This document shows, piece after piece, positions 44,369 to 55,053 of a stretch of DNA of 64,000 nt. The notes beneath the pieces were generated by a model, which did not search any database, was not told the DNA's origin, and saw only the letters and a program-made list of their open reading frames with translations. Source of the stretch: an uncultured Geobacteraceae bacterium (GTDB lineage: Bacteria; Desulfobacterota; Desulfuromonadia; Geobacterales; Pseudopelobacteraceae); the NCBI GenBank assembly GCA_903939115.1, contig CAJAFV010000056.1, forward strand, positions 106,396 through 170,395, written 5' to 3'. Position 1 is the stretch's first letter. Every line of letters begins with the position of its first letter. A program made the position numbers and the translations under genes.

Positions 44369-45424
44369 TTAGTCTCGCTCGTCTCCTAACCTGAAATAAA
44401 ATGTTGCCCCGTTCCCTTCACTGCTTTCGGCCCAAATCTCCCCATTATGCCGGTCAATGACCCTCTTTACTGTAGCCAATCCGATACCATGTCCTTTGAA
44501 CCTGTCAGAATCATGAAGGCGCTGAAACGGGACAAATAGATTCTCCGCTATTGACATATCAAAGCCTGCCCCGTTGTCACGTACGAAGTAGGTTACATGT
44601 TCTCCACCTGACAGCTTACCAAACTCTATAATCATATGTTCCCGTTCGCTGGCGTATTTCCATGCGTTGCCGAGAAGATTGTCTAAAACTATCCTCAACA
44701 GGTTTGGGTCTCCGCAACAAGCCACGCCATCAGAAATCTGAAACGTGACCTGTCGTCCCGGTTCAGACAATATCAAATTCTCAGCCACACTTCGTGCAAT
44801 ATCGCTTAAATCAACAGATTCACAGGTTAATTTGTCTTGCGCCATCCTTGAGAGGCCAAGAAGAGCTTCAATAAGCTGTTCGGTTCTCTGAAGTCCCTTG
44901 CACGCCTCTGTCAAGTATGTGCGGTACCGTTCATCAAGTCGATCTCCTTGATGCTTCAGGATTGAATGGCAATAACCACCAATCCACACCAAAGGACTCC
45001 TCAGGTCATGCGAAACAGAGTAACCAAAAGATTCCAACTCTTGATTGACAGCTTCAAGCGCAATGGATCTTTGCTTTGAAAGATCCATCTCAAGCCTGAC
45101 TTTTGATATTAAATATGCAGTTATAAAGAGAGAGCACACTTCCATAAGCGCATTCCAGGATCGGAAACTCAATAGTATTGCCTTTTCCGGTGCTACAACG
45201 AGATTTATTATGGAGAGTTCCATACTGCAAACCATCGCAATGTACTTTCCTGCTCTGTTTCTGATAAACCATGATGCTAACGCGATCGGTACAAAATAGA
45301 ATAACGACAGCGAATAATCCCCGGTACTGTAATCTGCTGCCCCTACCAAAAGGCATAATAGCAGACAACCCATAGCCTTCGAACGATCAGGCAACCCTTC
45401 AATATATTCGAGAACTGTTCTCAT
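44369..45424 (-). CDS. Membrane sensor histidine kinase
   Basis: The 351-aa protein has about four N-terminal membrane helices (LLLCLLVGAADYSTGDYSL, FVPIALASWF), a short coiled coil, HisKA with phospho-acceptor in SYSVSHDLRSPLVWIGG, and HATPase with LDNLLGNAWKYA, RDNGAGFDM and GHGIGLATVKRVI. There is no receiver domain and no response regulator next to it, so it is an orphan. The ligand is unknown. It overlaps the upstream gene by 4 nt (ATGA). Confidence 0.88.
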   Translation of the reverse strand: MRTVLEYIEGLPDRSKAMGCLLLCLLVGAADYSTGDYSLSLFYFVPIALASWFIRNRAGKYIAMVCSMELSIINLVVAPEKAILLSFRSWNALMEVCSLFITAYLISKVRLEMDLSKQRSIALEAVNQELESFGYSVSHDLRSPLVWIGGYCHSILKHQGDRLDERYRTYLTEACKGLQRTEQLIEALLGLSRMAQDKLTCESVDLSDIARSVAENLILSEPGRQVTFQISDGVACCGDPNLLRIVLDNLLGNAWKYASEREHMIIEFGKLSGGEHVTYFVRDNGAGFDMSIAENLFVPFQRLHDSDRFKGHGIGLATVKRVIDRHNGEIWAESSEGNGATFYFRLGDERD

Positions 45425-45885
45425 GGCTGGGTTTCAGAGCTGTTCTGTTTTGCAAGTTGGTTGCGCGCTTCAATTAACTCAGCAATCATAAGTTCTTCCT
45501 TAAGGACCAGATTTCTTATTTTTGAAAGGGTCATTGAAGTTGTTAGAAATGAAAGTAGCCTCATGAACATTTCCCAGTAAATAAAATAGGCTCGGGAGTA
45601 GGGATGATGAGTGAAACGGTCTGACAGATACCAACAGATTGCAGACGCAACAGCAACGGAAATGCCATCTTTGGGACCACAATACCAGGCTGCGATTGCC
45701 ACCGGAATAAAGTAGAAGATAAAAAATCCAAATTCATATCCGGTAATATAGTCAAGCCAGCCAATCAATAGTAACGTGCCAATACTCGCTATTCGTACAA
45801 TACCAAGTGCATTAGCAAATATTGCGGGGTGGGTGAGTCGCAATCTGGCGTCTGAATTCATTATTTTTAGCGGCGCTGATTTCAT
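45421..45885 (-). CDS. Membrane protein with the same sensor-type domain, coupled to the kinase
   Basis: The 154-aa protein has four hydrophobic segments including LLIGWLDYITGYEFGFFIFY and FIPVAIAAWYCGPKDG, and ends with a cytoplasmic coiled-coil-like helix (LVLKEELMIAELIEARNQLA). It resembles the membrane part of the downstream kinase without its catalytic domains. The ATG overlaps the stop of a short upstream frame, and its stop overlaps the kinase ATG. It may form a heteromeric sensor with the kinase. Confidence 0.75.
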   Translation of the reverse strand: MKSAPLKIMNSDARLRLTHPAIFANALGIVRIASIGTLLLIGWLDYITGYEFGFFIFYFIPVAIAAWYCGPKDGISVAVASAICWYLSDRFTHHPYSRAYFIYWEMFMRLLSFLTTSMTLSKIRNLVLKEELMIAELIEARNQLAKQNSSETQP

Positions 45886-46009
45886 TTGTTCCCCATTTCC
45901 TCTAGCATCTGATGCAGTTCAGCGGTGAGCTGTTCCTTGACTACTTCATTGGCGTTCTTAACCGGGCCATGATCATGTCGGTAGGGGGGGGGGATGGCGG
46001 TTGAATCAT
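45882..46009 (-). pseudogene. Short coupled reading frame interrupted at a poly-C tract
   Basis: From ATG 46009, 6 nt after AGGAG, the frame runs MIQPPSPPP into a run of ten C (minus strand; plus 45984-45993) and stops soon after. One base more would join it to a frame ending YRHDHGPVKNANEVVKEQL and LHQMLEEMGNK. That frame stops in an ATGA overlap with the next gene. Either a 42-aa leader peptide with a slippery tract or a relic. Confidence 0.35.
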
Positions 46010-46050
46010 CAGATTCTCCTTAAAAATCGGCAACTATATTGTCGTACGAT

Positions 46051-47481
46051 TCACCGTGGCTCTTGTGAATGCCATCCTCCACCTACAGCCTTTACCAAAG
46101 AGACGCTGGCAGCAAGTCTCCTGCCAAGAATGTCGAGAGCGGTTCTTTCGTTTGAAAGAGCAACAGCTTGAAAGACAAGAACACTGATATAGGCGACGGT
46201 ACCGGCCTGATACTGGTTGGTGGTGATGGTAACCACCTGACGCGCTGCTTGCACCGCCTGGTCCTGAACGTGAGTTTCTTCCTCCAGTATGCGCAGTGCC
46301 GCAAGATTATCCTCAACCCCCTGAAACGCGGTCAGCACACTCTCTCGATAGATTGCTACCGTTGTATCATAGGTCGCCCTGGCCTGGTCGGTCTGGGCAC
46401 TGCGCAAGCCACCGTCGAACAGGGCTGCTGATACCGCTGGACCAACCGACCAGACTCGGCTTGGCCAGTCAAACAGAGTAGCGAGACTCGATGCAGAAAA
46501 TCCGCCGGAGGCAGAGAGTTGAAGCTTCGGATACCATGCGGCCTCGGCAACGCCTATCTGGGCATTGGCTGCGGCCATTTTCCTCTCTGCCGATGCAATA
46601 TCGGGACGCCGTTCGAGAAGTTTGGACGGGAGTTCCAGCGCGATGGGAGGAATTTCCAGAGTCACCGTTGCCGCCGGCAGGGAAAAATCTACCGGAGGCT
46701 TGCCGATCAGTAGGGCGATGGCATGCTCCAACTGGGCACGTTGAACGCCGAGATCTATCGCCTGCGCTTCTGTGCTTTTGAGTTGTGTCTCAGCCTGGAG
46801 TACGTCGGTCTTGGCTACAATACCGACCGCATAGCGATTGTTGGTCATATCGAGGGACTTGCGGTAGACGGCTACCGTAGCATCTAGCAGTTGCTTCTGG
46901 GCGTCCACTATGCGCAGTTGAAAGTAGTCGCCGGTCAGTGCCGCCTGAGCACTCAGCGTTGCTGCAGCGAGGTCCGCAGCGCTGGCCTGAGCGCTGGCCT
47001 GACTTGATTCGACGCCACGACGGATTTTCCCCCAGATGTCAAGTTCCCAGGTTGCATCCACCGGAAGTTGAAAATTCGTCACCGTGTTCCCTGTCCGGCC
47101 TCCGGCGCCAAGATTGTCTGAAGTACGTAGTCGTGTTGCCGCAGCGCCTGCCGAGAGTGTGGGGAAGTAGCCGGCCCTGGCAGCCTGCACGACTGCGCGT
47201 GCCTGACGAAACTGAGCCTCAGCGGCGGCGACGTTAAGATTCGATATCTCCACCTGCTCCACCAAAGTGTTCAAGACAGGGTCGTGGTATCTTTCCCACC
47301 ACCGATCGGTCAAGGGACCATCCTGCGGTTGCGCCACCTTCCACCCCTGCTGTTCCTTATAGGTTGTCGGCATGTTCGTAACCGGAGTCGGCTTGACGTA
47401 GTCCGGGCCGACCATACAGGCAGTTGGTAACAACAGTACGAAACCTGCAATTATGCGGGCAGTTAAAACTGATATATTCAA
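46051..47481 (-). CDS. RND efflux outer membrane channel (OprM/NodT family)
   Basis: The 476-aa lipoprotein-type channel begins with a signal ending LLPTACMVGPDYVKP, with the lipobox Cys and the GPDYxxP motif of OprM-like proteins. ERYHDPVLNTLVEQVEISNL and WELDIWGKIRRGVESSQASA (the family's WE-D-WG-R signature) follow, then ALFDGGLRSAQTDQARA. It lies 18 nt downstream of the second RND permease and completes the MdtABC pump. Confidence 0.92.
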   Translation of the reverse strand: MNISVLTARIIAGFVLLLPTACMVGPDYVKPTPVTNMPTTYKEQQGWKVAQPQDGPLTDRWWERYHDPVLNTLVEQVEISNLNVAAAEAQFRQARAVVQAARAGYFPTLSAGAAATRLRTSDNLGAGGRTGNTVTNFQLPVDATWELDIWGKIRRGVESSQASAQASAADLAAATLSAQAALTGDYFQLRIVDAQKQLLDATVAVYRKSLDMTNNRYAVGIVAKTDVLQAETQLKSTEAQAIDLGVQRAQLEHAIALLIGKPPVDFSLPAATVTLEIPPIALELPSKLLERRPDIASAERKMAAANAQIGVAEAAWYPKLQLSASGGFSASSLATLFDWPSRVWSVGPAVSAALFDGGLRSAQTDQARATYDTTVAIYRESVLTAFQGVEDNLAALRILEEETHVQDQAVQAARQVVTITTNQYQAGTVAYISVLVFQAVALSNERTALDILGRRLAASVSLVKAVGGGWHSQEPR

Positions 47482-47499
47482 GAGTTCCTCCGTTTAAAA

Positions 47500-50400
47500 C
47501 TACTTCGCGACATGATGATGCCCATGACGAATCTTTTCCAGCCAGACCCGAAAACGATCAAGATACAGATACACCACCGGGGTGGTGTAAAGTGTCAGCA
47601 TCTGGCTGAAGATCAGTCCCCCCACAATGGCGATACCAAGTGGCCGCCTCAGTTCCGAGCCGACGCCGCTGCCGACAGCCAGGGGCACTGCCCCAAGCAG
47701 CGCTGCCATAGTAGTCATCATGATCGGGCGGAAGCGCAGCAGGCACGCCTCCAGGATCGCGTCACCAGGCGATTTTCCTTCATTGCGCTGTACCGCCAGG
47801 GCAAAATCAACCATCATGATACCGTTCTTTTTGACGATCCCAATTAGCAGAATTACGCCGATGATGGCGATCAGATTCAGATCCGATTTGAATATCATCA
47901 GAGCCGCCACCGCTCCGACACCGGCTGAAGGAAGCGTGGAAAGGATGGTGAGCGGATGGATATAGCTCTCATAGAGTACACCGAGCACGATATACACCGC
48001 TATCAGGGCAAACAGGATCAGCAGTGGCTGGCTTTGCAGCGAAGCCTGAAACGCCTGGGCGGTACCGGCAAAACTTCCTCTGACTGTCGCCGGCATGACC
48101 AGTTCCCGTGTGGCCTCTTCCACGGCAGCAACAGCCGCGCCAAGCGAAACGCCAGGAGCCAGATTGAAGGATGTGGTTATTGCCGGAAACTGGCTCTGGT
48201 GGTTTACTGCTAATGCACTGGGATTTGACTTGTACGAGGTGAAGGCAGACAGCGGCACCAGTTGCCCACCTGATGAGAGCACCTGAATATCACGCAGCGA
48301 ATCAGGCTGCTGCCAGAAAGCGGGGGCAGCCTCCATAATCACATGATACTGGTTGAGCGGTGTGTATATGACAGATACCTGGCTTTGACCAAAAGCATTG
48401 TAGAGCGCGGTATCTATCTGCTGCGGCGAGATCCCCAGCCGCGCCGCCGTTGCCCTGTCAATAACCAGATCCGCCTCCAGTCCGCGATCCTGCTGGTCGC
48501 TGCTCACATCCGTCAAAATCGGCATACTGCGCATCTTGCGCAGCATCTTCTGCCCCCAGCCGTTTAACTCGGTAACATTTTCTCCCTGCAGCGTGTACTG
48601 ATAGAGGGCGTTGCCCATCCGGCCACCGACTCGCAGATCCTGAACCGGTTGCAGAAAGGTAGGAGCGCCCGGGATATGGGCCAACTTCTTACGCAGCCGG
48701 GCGATAATCTGATTAGCCGTTGCTTTGCGCTTCGTAAAAGGTTGAAGTGAGATGAACATCCTGCTGGAATTGACCGTGGAACCACCGCCACCGCCGGTAA
48801 AGCCGATTACATATTCAACATCCGGATCCTGCTTGATGATGGCGACAACCTCGGCCAACTTGTCCCGCATGGCCTGGAACGAAATATCCTGAGCAGCCTG
48901 GATAGCCCCGGTAATCCTGCCGGTGTCCTGTTCAGGAAAGAACCCTTTCGGGATGATAACGAAGAGTGAAATGCTTGAGACGACAGTTACCATCATCAGG
49001 CCAATCATGATGCGGCGATGCCTCAAAGCCCACTTCAGTGAGGTCTCGTAATGGCTGTGCATCCAGACGAACATCGCTTCGCTGGTCCGATACACTCGAC
49101 CGTGCGGCTTTTTATCCTCATCCTTCAGGATCACCGCGCACATCATCGGGGTCACGGTGAGCGAGATAACCAGAGATACCAAGATAGCAGAGGAGAGTGT
49201 CACGGCGAACTCCCGAAAGAGACGCCCCACCATTCCCCCCATCAGTAGGATAGGGATAAAGACAGCAACCAGCGAAACGCTCATCGAGAGCACCGTGAAG
49301 GCGATCTCCTTGCTGCCGTTCAGCGCCGCCTGCAGCGGCGACTGTCCCATCTCCCGATAGCGGGTCACGTTTTCCAGTACGACGATGGCATCATCCACGA
49401 CGAAACCGGTTGAGATGGTCAATGCCATCAGGGATAGATTGTCGAGCGAATAGCCGAACAGATACATGACCGCAAAGGTGCCGATTATTGACGTCGTAAC
49501 AGCCACTGCCGGAATCAACGTCGCCCGGACGGTACGCAAAAACCAGAACACTACCAGAATGACCAGGAATCCGGACAGAAGCAGTGATATCTCCACATCT
49601 CGCAGCGAACCGCGTATCGGCGGCGTCCGGTCAAGTACCACGGAGAGTTTGACACCCCCCGGCATTGAGGCTTCCATCTGCGGCAGTAACGAGCGGACGC
49701 TGTCCACGGTTTCGATGATATTGGCACCCGGCTGCCGGGAGATAATGACCATGATCGCCGGTGCGCCGTTGACAAGGCCGCTGACGCGCAAATCCTCGAC
49801 CGAGTCCTCTACGGTGGCGACATCAGACAAGCGTAGAGCCGCCCCGGATTTATAGCTGATCACCAGATTGCGATAATCAGCAGCTTTCGATATCTGGTCG
49901 TTTGCATGTATCTCCCACGATGTTGTGCCGTTGGAGAGAGTTCCTTTGGGGCTGTTGACGTTGGTTCCGGCGAGAACCGCACGGACTTGTGCCAGGCTGA
50001 TGCCGTACTTGTTGAGTGAGAGCGGGTTCAATTCCGCCCGTACCGCAGGCAGTGCCCCGCCTCCGACAAAAACCTGCCCGACTCCCTTCACCTGAGAGAG
50101 CTTTTGCGCCAGAATCGATGAGGCGGCGTCATACATCTTCGGCTTGCTGACGCTGTCCGAGGTAAGTGCCAGGATCATGATCGGCGCATCGGAGGGGTTA
50201 ACTTTTCGGTAGGTCGGGTTGCTCGGGAGATTGGCCGGAAGATAACTGCGGGCGGCATTGATAGCAGACTGCACATCCCGCGCTGCGCCGTTGATATCCC
50301 GGTTCAGATCGAACTGCAAAGTGATGCTGGTGCTGCCGCGATTACTTACCGAGGTCATCTCTGTCACCCCGGCAATGCGGCCAAACTGTCGCTCCAGAGG

Positions 50401-50595
50401 TGCGGCCACCGAAGTGGACATGGTCTCGGGATCGGCACCTGGAAGCGAAGCAGAGACAGAGATGGTCGGAAAATCAATCTGCGGCAGTGGCGAAACCGGC
50501 AGGAGCCGGAAGGCGATGATGCCGGCCAGCATGAGTCCCAGAGTGAGGAGTGTGGTGGCCACCGGGCGACGTATGAAAAGGGCAGAGACGTTCAT
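47500..50595 (-). CDS. mdtC: RND multidrug permease, second of the pair (MdtC-like)
   Basis: The 1031-aa HAE1-family protein starts [20 protein letters not shown]. It has the TM4 proton-relay Asp residues in [37 protein letters not shown] and the C-terminal [16 protein letters not shown] and [20 protein letters not shown]. It overlaps the upstream permease by 4 nt. The two-permease layout matches E. coli mdtB-mdtC, which form a heterotrimer. Assignment as C rather than B rests on gene order. Confidence 0.93.
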   Translation of the reverse strand: MNVSALFIRRPVATTLLTLGLMLAGIIAFRLLPVSPLPQIDFPTISVSASLPGADPETMSTSVAAPLERQFGRIAGVTEMTSVSNRGSTSITLQFDLNRDINGAARDVQSAINAARSYLPANLPSNPTYRKVNPSDAPIMILALTSDSVSKPKMYDAASSILAQKLSQVKGVGQVFVGGGALPAVRAELNPLSLNKYGISLAQVRAVLAGTNVNSPKGTLSNGTTSWEIHANDQISKAADYRNLVISYKSGAALRLSDVATVEDSVEDLRVSGLVNGAPAIMVIISRQPGANIIETVDSVRSLLPQMEASMPGGVKLSVVLDRTPPIRGSLRDVEISLLLSGFLVILVVFWFLRTVRATLIPAVAVTTSIIGTFAVMYLFGYSLDNLSLMALTISTGFVVDDAIVVLENVTRYREMGQSPLQAALNGSKEIAFTVLSMSVSLVAVFIPILLMGGMVGRLFREFAVTLSSAILVSLVISLTVTPMMCAVILKDEDKKPHGRVYRTSEAMFVWMHSHYETSLKWALRHRRIMIGLMMVTVVSSISLFVIIPKGFFPEQDTGRITGAIQAAQDISFQAMRDKLAEVVAIIKQDPDVEYVIGFTGGGGGSTVNSSRMFISLQPFTKRKATANQIIARLRKKLAHIPGAPTFLQPVQDLRVGGRMGNALYQYTLQGENVTELNGWGQKMLRKMRSMPILTDVSSDQQDRGLEADLVIDRATAARLGISPQQIDTALYNAFGQSQVSVIYTPLNQYHVIMEAAPAFWQQPDSLRDIQVLSSGGQLVPLSAFTSYKSNPSALAVNHQSQFPAITTSFNLAPGVSLGAAVAAVEEATRELVMPATVRGSFAGTAQAFQASLQSQPLLILFALIAVYIVLGVLYESYIHPLTILSTLPSAGVGAVAALMIFKSDLNLIAIIGVILLIGIVKKNGIMMVDFALAVQRNEGKSPGDAILEACLLRFRPIMMTTMAALLGAVPLAVGSGVGSELRRPLGIAIVGGLIFSQMLTLYTTPVVYLYLDRFRVWLEKIRHGHHHVAK

Positions 50596-53500
50596 TTTAT
50601 CCGTTTTGATAACCGGTCGAACGCCAGATAGATTACCGGGGTGGTATAGAGAGTTAAAATCTGACTGAACAGCAGCCCGCCGATTATGGCGATGCCCAGA
50701 GGCCTGCGCAGTTCGGAGCCGACGCCGGTACCGATAGCCAGGGGGAGCGCTCCCAGCATCGCTGCCATGGTGGTCATCATGATCGGCCGGAAACGAAGCA
50801 GGCAGGCCTGAAAGATAGCTTCCTCGGGAGGTTTACCTTCGTTTCGCTCCGCGTCGAGGGCAAAATCGACTATCATGATGCCGTTCTTCTTGACGATGCC
50901 GATGAGAAGGATAATGCCGATAATTGCGATGACCGTTAAATCCTGGCGGAACAGCATCAGGGAGAGTACCGCCCCGACGCCGGCAGAGGGGAGCGTCGAG
51001 AGGATCGTCAGAGGATGTATGAAGCTTTCGTAGAGCACCCCAAGCACAATGTAGACAGTTATCAGGGCGGCCAAAATCAAAATCGGTTCGTTGGTCAGAG
51101 ATGCCTTGAATGCCTGTGCGGTCCCCTGAAAGCTCCCCTTGATGCTGGCCGGCAGTCCCATATGCTTAGTTGCTTCTTCAATGGCATCTACGGCATGACC
51201 GAGGGATACGCCCGGAGCCAGGTTGAAGGAGGTGGTCACGGCCGGAAACTGCCCTTGTCGGTTTATAACCAACGGCCCTTTTGTCTCGGTAGCCGAGGCG
51301 ATTGTAGAAAGAGGTATCTGGCCGCCGCTGGTGGAGCGAACATACAGCGCCAGCAGACCGCCCGGGTCCTGGCGAAATTGCGGCTTTACCGTCAGAATCA
51401 CCCGGTACTGGTTCAGTTCGGTAAAGATGGTTGAGACCTGACGCTGACCAAAAGCATCGTAGAGGGCGTCGTCGATATTCTGAGGGGTAACGCCGAAGCG
51501 TGAGGCGGTAGCCCGATCAAAATTCAACTGCACCCGCAGTCCCTGATTCTGCTGATCACTGCTGACATCGCGCAACTCGGTCCGTTGCTGCAGACCCTCA
51601 ACAACCTTCGGTGCCCAGGTTGCAAGTTCCTCAGAGTTCGGAGTCTCCAGGGTAAACTGGTACTGGGTGCGGCTGACCCTGGCATCAACAGTCAGATCCT
51701 GTATCGGCTGCATGAAGAGGGTGATCCCGCTCACTTGAGCCAGCCTCGGTTGCAGGCGGCGGATAACATCAGTGGCACTGCCGTCCCTCTTACTCAACGG
51801 TTTCAGGTTTATCTGGATTCTGCCGCTGTTCAGTGAGGTATTGGTGCCGTCTACGCCGATGAATGACGAGATGCTTTCCACCGCAGGGTCTTCAAGAATT
51901 ACTCTGGCAAGAGCCTGCTGACGCTCGGCCATGGCCGGAAACGAGATTGATTGCGATGCTTCTGATATCCCTTGAATAGCACCCGTATCCTGCACCGGAA
52001 AGAACCCTTTTGGAATGATGATGTAGAGCAGTACCGTCAGCACCAAGGTTCCAACAGCAACAGTCAGGGTGGCGCTCTGATGTTTCAGTACCCATTGGAG
52101 TGATCGGCCATACGAAGCAATGACACGGTCGATAAACTGTCCCGAAACATGATAGAACCGCCCCTGGCGTTCTTCCGGCACATGCTTCAGTATACGGGAG
52201 CACATCATCGGCGTCAGGGTCAGCGACACGATCGCAGAAATCAGAATCGTCACTCCGAGGGTCACGGCAAATTCGCGAAACAGCCGTCCGACCACGTCAC
52301 CCATGAAGAGCAGCGGGATAAGTACTGCGATCAGGGACACCGTCAGCGACAAAATAGTGAAACCGATCTGTTTGGCCCCTTTGAGGGCCGCCTCCATCGG
52401 TGTTTCCCCATCCTCCACATAGCGGGAGATATTTTCGATCATGACAATGGCATCGTCCACGACGAAGCCGGTAGAGATAGTCAGCGCCATCAAGGTGAGG
52501 TTGTTAAGGCTGTATCCGAGCAAGTACATGGCACCGAAGGTGCCGACCAGCGACAACGGCACGGCAACGCTCGGAATGGTGGTGGCCGGAAGATTACGCA
52601 GGAAGAGGAAAATGACCAGAATGACGAGGATAACCGCTAGTGCCAGTTCAAACTGAACATCTTTTACCGATTCCCTGATTGTATCAGTCCGGTCGGTAAG
52701 CGCGGTTACCTTCACCGAGGCGGGGAGCGCCTCCTGTAACTGCGGCAACAGCTGTTTAACCCGGTTTACCACCTCGATAACATTGGCTCCCGGTTGTCGC
52801 TGAATATTGACAATCACCGCCGGGGTGCTGTTCATCCAGGCGGCCTGATTGACATTTTCCGTGTCGTCAATGGCATCCGCCACGTCTTTGAGCAGGATCG
52901 GGGCGCCGTTTTTCCAGGCAATGACCAGCGAGCGGTACTCTGTGCTGGAAAAGAGCTGGTCATTGGCACCGATGATGTAGGACTGTCGTGGTCCGTCAAA
53001 ACTCCCTTTGGCCTGATTGACGTTGGCTGCGATGAGAGCGGTGCGAAGATCTTCGAGGGTCAACCCGTAGGACGCCAGTGCGGTCGGATTGGCATGAATC
53101 CGCACCGCCGGGCGCTGCCCGCCGCTGATGCTGACCAGGCCGACGCCGGGAAGTTGGGAGATCTTCTGGGCAAAGCGTGTATCGGCAAGGTCTTCAACTT
53201 TTGGCAGCGGCATTGTGTCGGAAGAGAGCGCCAGGGTGAGAATCGGGGCATCGGCCGGGTTGACTTTACTGTAGACCGGAGGGTTGGGCAGATCTTTGGG
53301 GAGAAAGTTGAAGCCGGCGTTGATGGCCGCCTGCACCTGCTGCTCTGCGACATCAAGCGGGAGCTCGAGTGTGAACTGCAGGGTAATGACCGAACTACCG
53401 TGGGAGCTGGTAGAAGTCATCTGGGTCAACCCCGGCATCTGGCCGAACTGCCGCTCCAACGGTGCTGTTATTGAGGAGGCGACCACATCGGAGCTGGCTC

Positions 53501-53657
53501 CGGGATAGAAGGAGCGCACCTGGATGGTCGGATAATCAACCTGCGGCAGGGCTGAAACCGGCAACTGTTTGTAGGCAACGGCTCCAGCAAGAATAATGGC
53601 GATCATCAGCAGCGTGGTAGCCACCGGGCGCAGAATGAAGAGGCGCGAAAAGTTCAT
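50592..53657 (-). CDS. mdtB: RND multidrug permease, first of the pair (MdtB-like)
   Basis: The 1021-aa protein is clearly paralogous to the next one: [59 protein letters not shown] and [17 protein letters not shown]. It is also an HAE1 transporter. Its ATG overlaps the adaptor stop by 4 nt, and its stop overlaps mdtC likewise, so mdtA-mdtB-mdtC-channel is one tightly coupled operon. Confidence 0.93.
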   Translation of the reverse strand: MNFSRLFILRPVATTLLMIAIILAGAVAYKQLPVSALPQVDYPTIQVRSFYPGASSDVVASSITAPLERQFGQMPGLTQMTSTSSHGSSVITLQFTLELPLDVAEQQVQAAINAGFNFLPKDLPNPPVYSKVNPADAPILTLALSSDTMPLPKVEDLADTRFAQKISQLPGVGLVSISGGQRPAVRIHANPTALASYGLTLEDLRTALIAANVNQAKGSFDGPRQSYIIGANDQLFSSTEYRSLVIAWKNGAPILLKDVADAIDDTENVNQAAWMNSTPAVIVNIQRQPGANVIEVVNRVKQLLPQLQEALPASVKVTALTDRTDTIRESVKDVQFELALAVILVILVIFLFLRNLPATTIPSVAVPLSLVGTFGAMYLLGYSLNNLTLMALTISTGFVVDDAIVMIENISRYVEDGETPMEAALKGAKQIGFTILSLTVSLIAVLIPLLFMGDVVGRLFREFAVTLGVTILISAIVSLTLTPMMCSRILKHVPEERQGRFYHVSGQFIDRVIASYGRSLQWVLKHQSATLTVAVGTLVLTVLLYIIIPKGFFPVQDTGAIQGISEASQSISFPAMAERQQALARVILEDPAVESISSFIGVDGTNTSLNSGRIQINLKPLSKRDGSATDVIRRLQPRLAQVSGITLFMQPIQDLTVDARVSRTQYQFTLETPNSEELATWAPKVVEGLQQRTELRDVSSDQQNQGLRVQLNFDRATASRFGVTPQNIDDALYDAFGQRQVSTIFTELNQYRVILTVKPQFRQDPGGLLALYVRSTSGGQIPLSTIASATETKGPLVINRQGQFPAVTTSFNLAPGVSLGHAVDAIEEATKHMGLPASIKGSFQGTAQAFKASLTNEPILILAALITVYIVLGVLYESFIHPLTILSTLPSAGVGAVLSLMLFRQDLTVIAIIGIILLIGIVKKNGIMIVDFALDAERNEGKPPEEAIFQACLLRFRPIMMTTMAAMLGALPLAIGTGVGSELRRPLGIAIIGGLLFSQILTLYTTPVIYLAFDRLSKRIK

Positions 53658-54919
53658 CGTGGTCGCCCGTGCTGCTGTTTGTCCGGTTTTCCGGCCGACT
53701 TTGCATCCTTGCCGTTTTTGTTCGGCTGATCCTTTTGCTTTACCTCAACTTTACTGCCATCCCTGAGACGCTCGGCGCCGTCAACCACCACCTGCTCCCC
53801 TGCCTCCAGCCCCTCGGTTATGGAGGTTTCCCCACCTTGACTGATGCCGGTTTTAACCTGCTTCATGGCTACCGTTTTATCTGCTGCCAATACGAAGACA
53901 AAGGCTCCTTGCGGACTCTTTTGAATTGCGGCGGAGGGGATGATGATGGCATCCTTCTGCACTTCCAGCAGAAGCCTGGCATTAACGAACTGGTTGGGAA
54001 ACAGTTCCCTGTCACGGTTGGCAAAGAGCGCTTTCAGTTTCACCGTTCCGGTCGTCGGGTCGATCTGGTTATCAACTGCGGAAAGTTCTCCGGTCGCCAG
54101 CTTCTGTTTCATCTCCCGATCAAATGCCTCGACAGCAAGCCGTCCCCCCTTCATTTTGCGCAGCACCTGGGGAAGAGAGTCTTCAGGGATAGGAAACTGG
54201 ACCGAGATCGGCTGCATCTGGGTGATTGTCAGCAAACCGCCGACGTCAGTGGCATGGACAATATTCCCCGGATTAACGAGGCCCAGACCGGCCTGACCGC
54301 TGAACGGTGCGGTAATGCGGCAGTAGGTGAGCTGGAGCTTGGCGCTGTCAATCTGCCCTCCGTCAACCTTGACGGCGGCCTCATACTGCCGGACCAGTGA
54401 CTCCTGGGTCTCCAACTGCTGACGGGGGATCGAATCCTGCTTCCAGAGGATGCGATACCGTTCCAGATCCAGACGGGCATTGACGAGCAGCTCCCGATCA
54501 CGGGCGATCTGCCCCTCGGCCTGCGTCAGCAGCACCTGGTAGGGGCGCGGATCTATCAGTGCCAGCAGGCTCCCTTTGGCAACGCTCTGCCCGTCGCGGA
54601 AATAAACCTCCATCAACTGCCCGTCAACTCTGCTCCGCACCGTAACATTATTCAGGGTGGTTACAGTGCCGAGTCCTGTCAGATACACATTCATATCACC
54701 CTTACGGGCCGGCGATACAAAAACCGGCGTCGCAAGTGATGGTGCTTTAGCGCTCGATTTACCGGCAGTTGTTGCCGCCGGTTGCTGCTTTTTCCAGAGA
54801 ATAGATGCACCGACAGCAACAAGACAGATCAGGATGAACCAGACCCACCACCTGCTGAATAATGGGCGTTTTTCTGTCTGCGTCGCTGATTCGGTTGTTT
54901 CGGGAACAGGTTTGTGCAT
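53654..54919 (-). CDS. mdtA: RND periplasmic adaptor (MdtA-like)
   Basis: The 421-aa protein has one N-terminal hydrophobic segment ([19 protein letters not shown]), a lipoyl half ([20 protein letters not shown]), a hairpin and the second half ([23 protein letters not shown]). The MdtA-type C-terminus ([21 protein letters not shown]) ends in a Lys/Asp-rich tail. It is the first gene of the operon. A BaeR-like box and -10 lie 75-122 nt upstream. Confidence 0.93.
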   Translation of the reverse strand: MHKPVPETTESATQTEKRPLFSRWWVWFILICLVAVGASILWKKQQPAATTAGKSSAKAPSLATPVFVSPARKGDMNVYLTGLGTVTTLNNVTVRSRVDGQLMEVYFRDGQSVAKGSLLALIDPRPYQVLLTQAEGQIARDRELLVNARLDLERYRILWKQDSIPRQQLETQESLVRQYEAAVKVDGGQIDSAKLQLTYCRITAPFSGQAGLGLVNPGNIVHATDVGGLLTITQMQPISVQFPIPEDSLPQVLRKMKGGRLAVEAFDREMKQKLATGELSAVDNQIDPTTGTVKLKALFANRDRELFPNQFVNARLLLEVQKDAIIIPSAAIQKSPQGAFVFVLAADKTVAMKQVKTGISQGGETSITEGLEAGEQVVVDGAERLRDGSKVEVKQKDQPNKNGKDAKSAGKPDKQQHGRPR

Positions 54920-54993
54920 GCGGTATACTCCTCGATTTATGAGAGGTGTGACGTGGTGTCAGTTTTGACCCGGTGAAGGATTGAGTGGTATCA

Positions 54994-55041
54994 AAGATAC
55001 AGTATAAATGTGGAGTGAATATGGAGTAAATGTGGTTATTT
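54994..55041 (-). promoter_or_regulatory. BaeR-like box and -10 of the mdtABC operon (site A)
   Basis: On the minus strand the units AAATAACCACA (55041-55031), TTTACTCCATA (55030-55020) and TTCACTCCACA (55019-55009) are followed by 9 nt and TATCTT (54999-54994). The predicted leader to mdtA is about 68 nt. An 11-bp repeat next to the -10 in place of a -35 is the layout of promoters activated by OmpR/PhoB-type regulators. Confidence 0.75.
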
Positions 55042-55053
55042 ATTCAATGAAAT

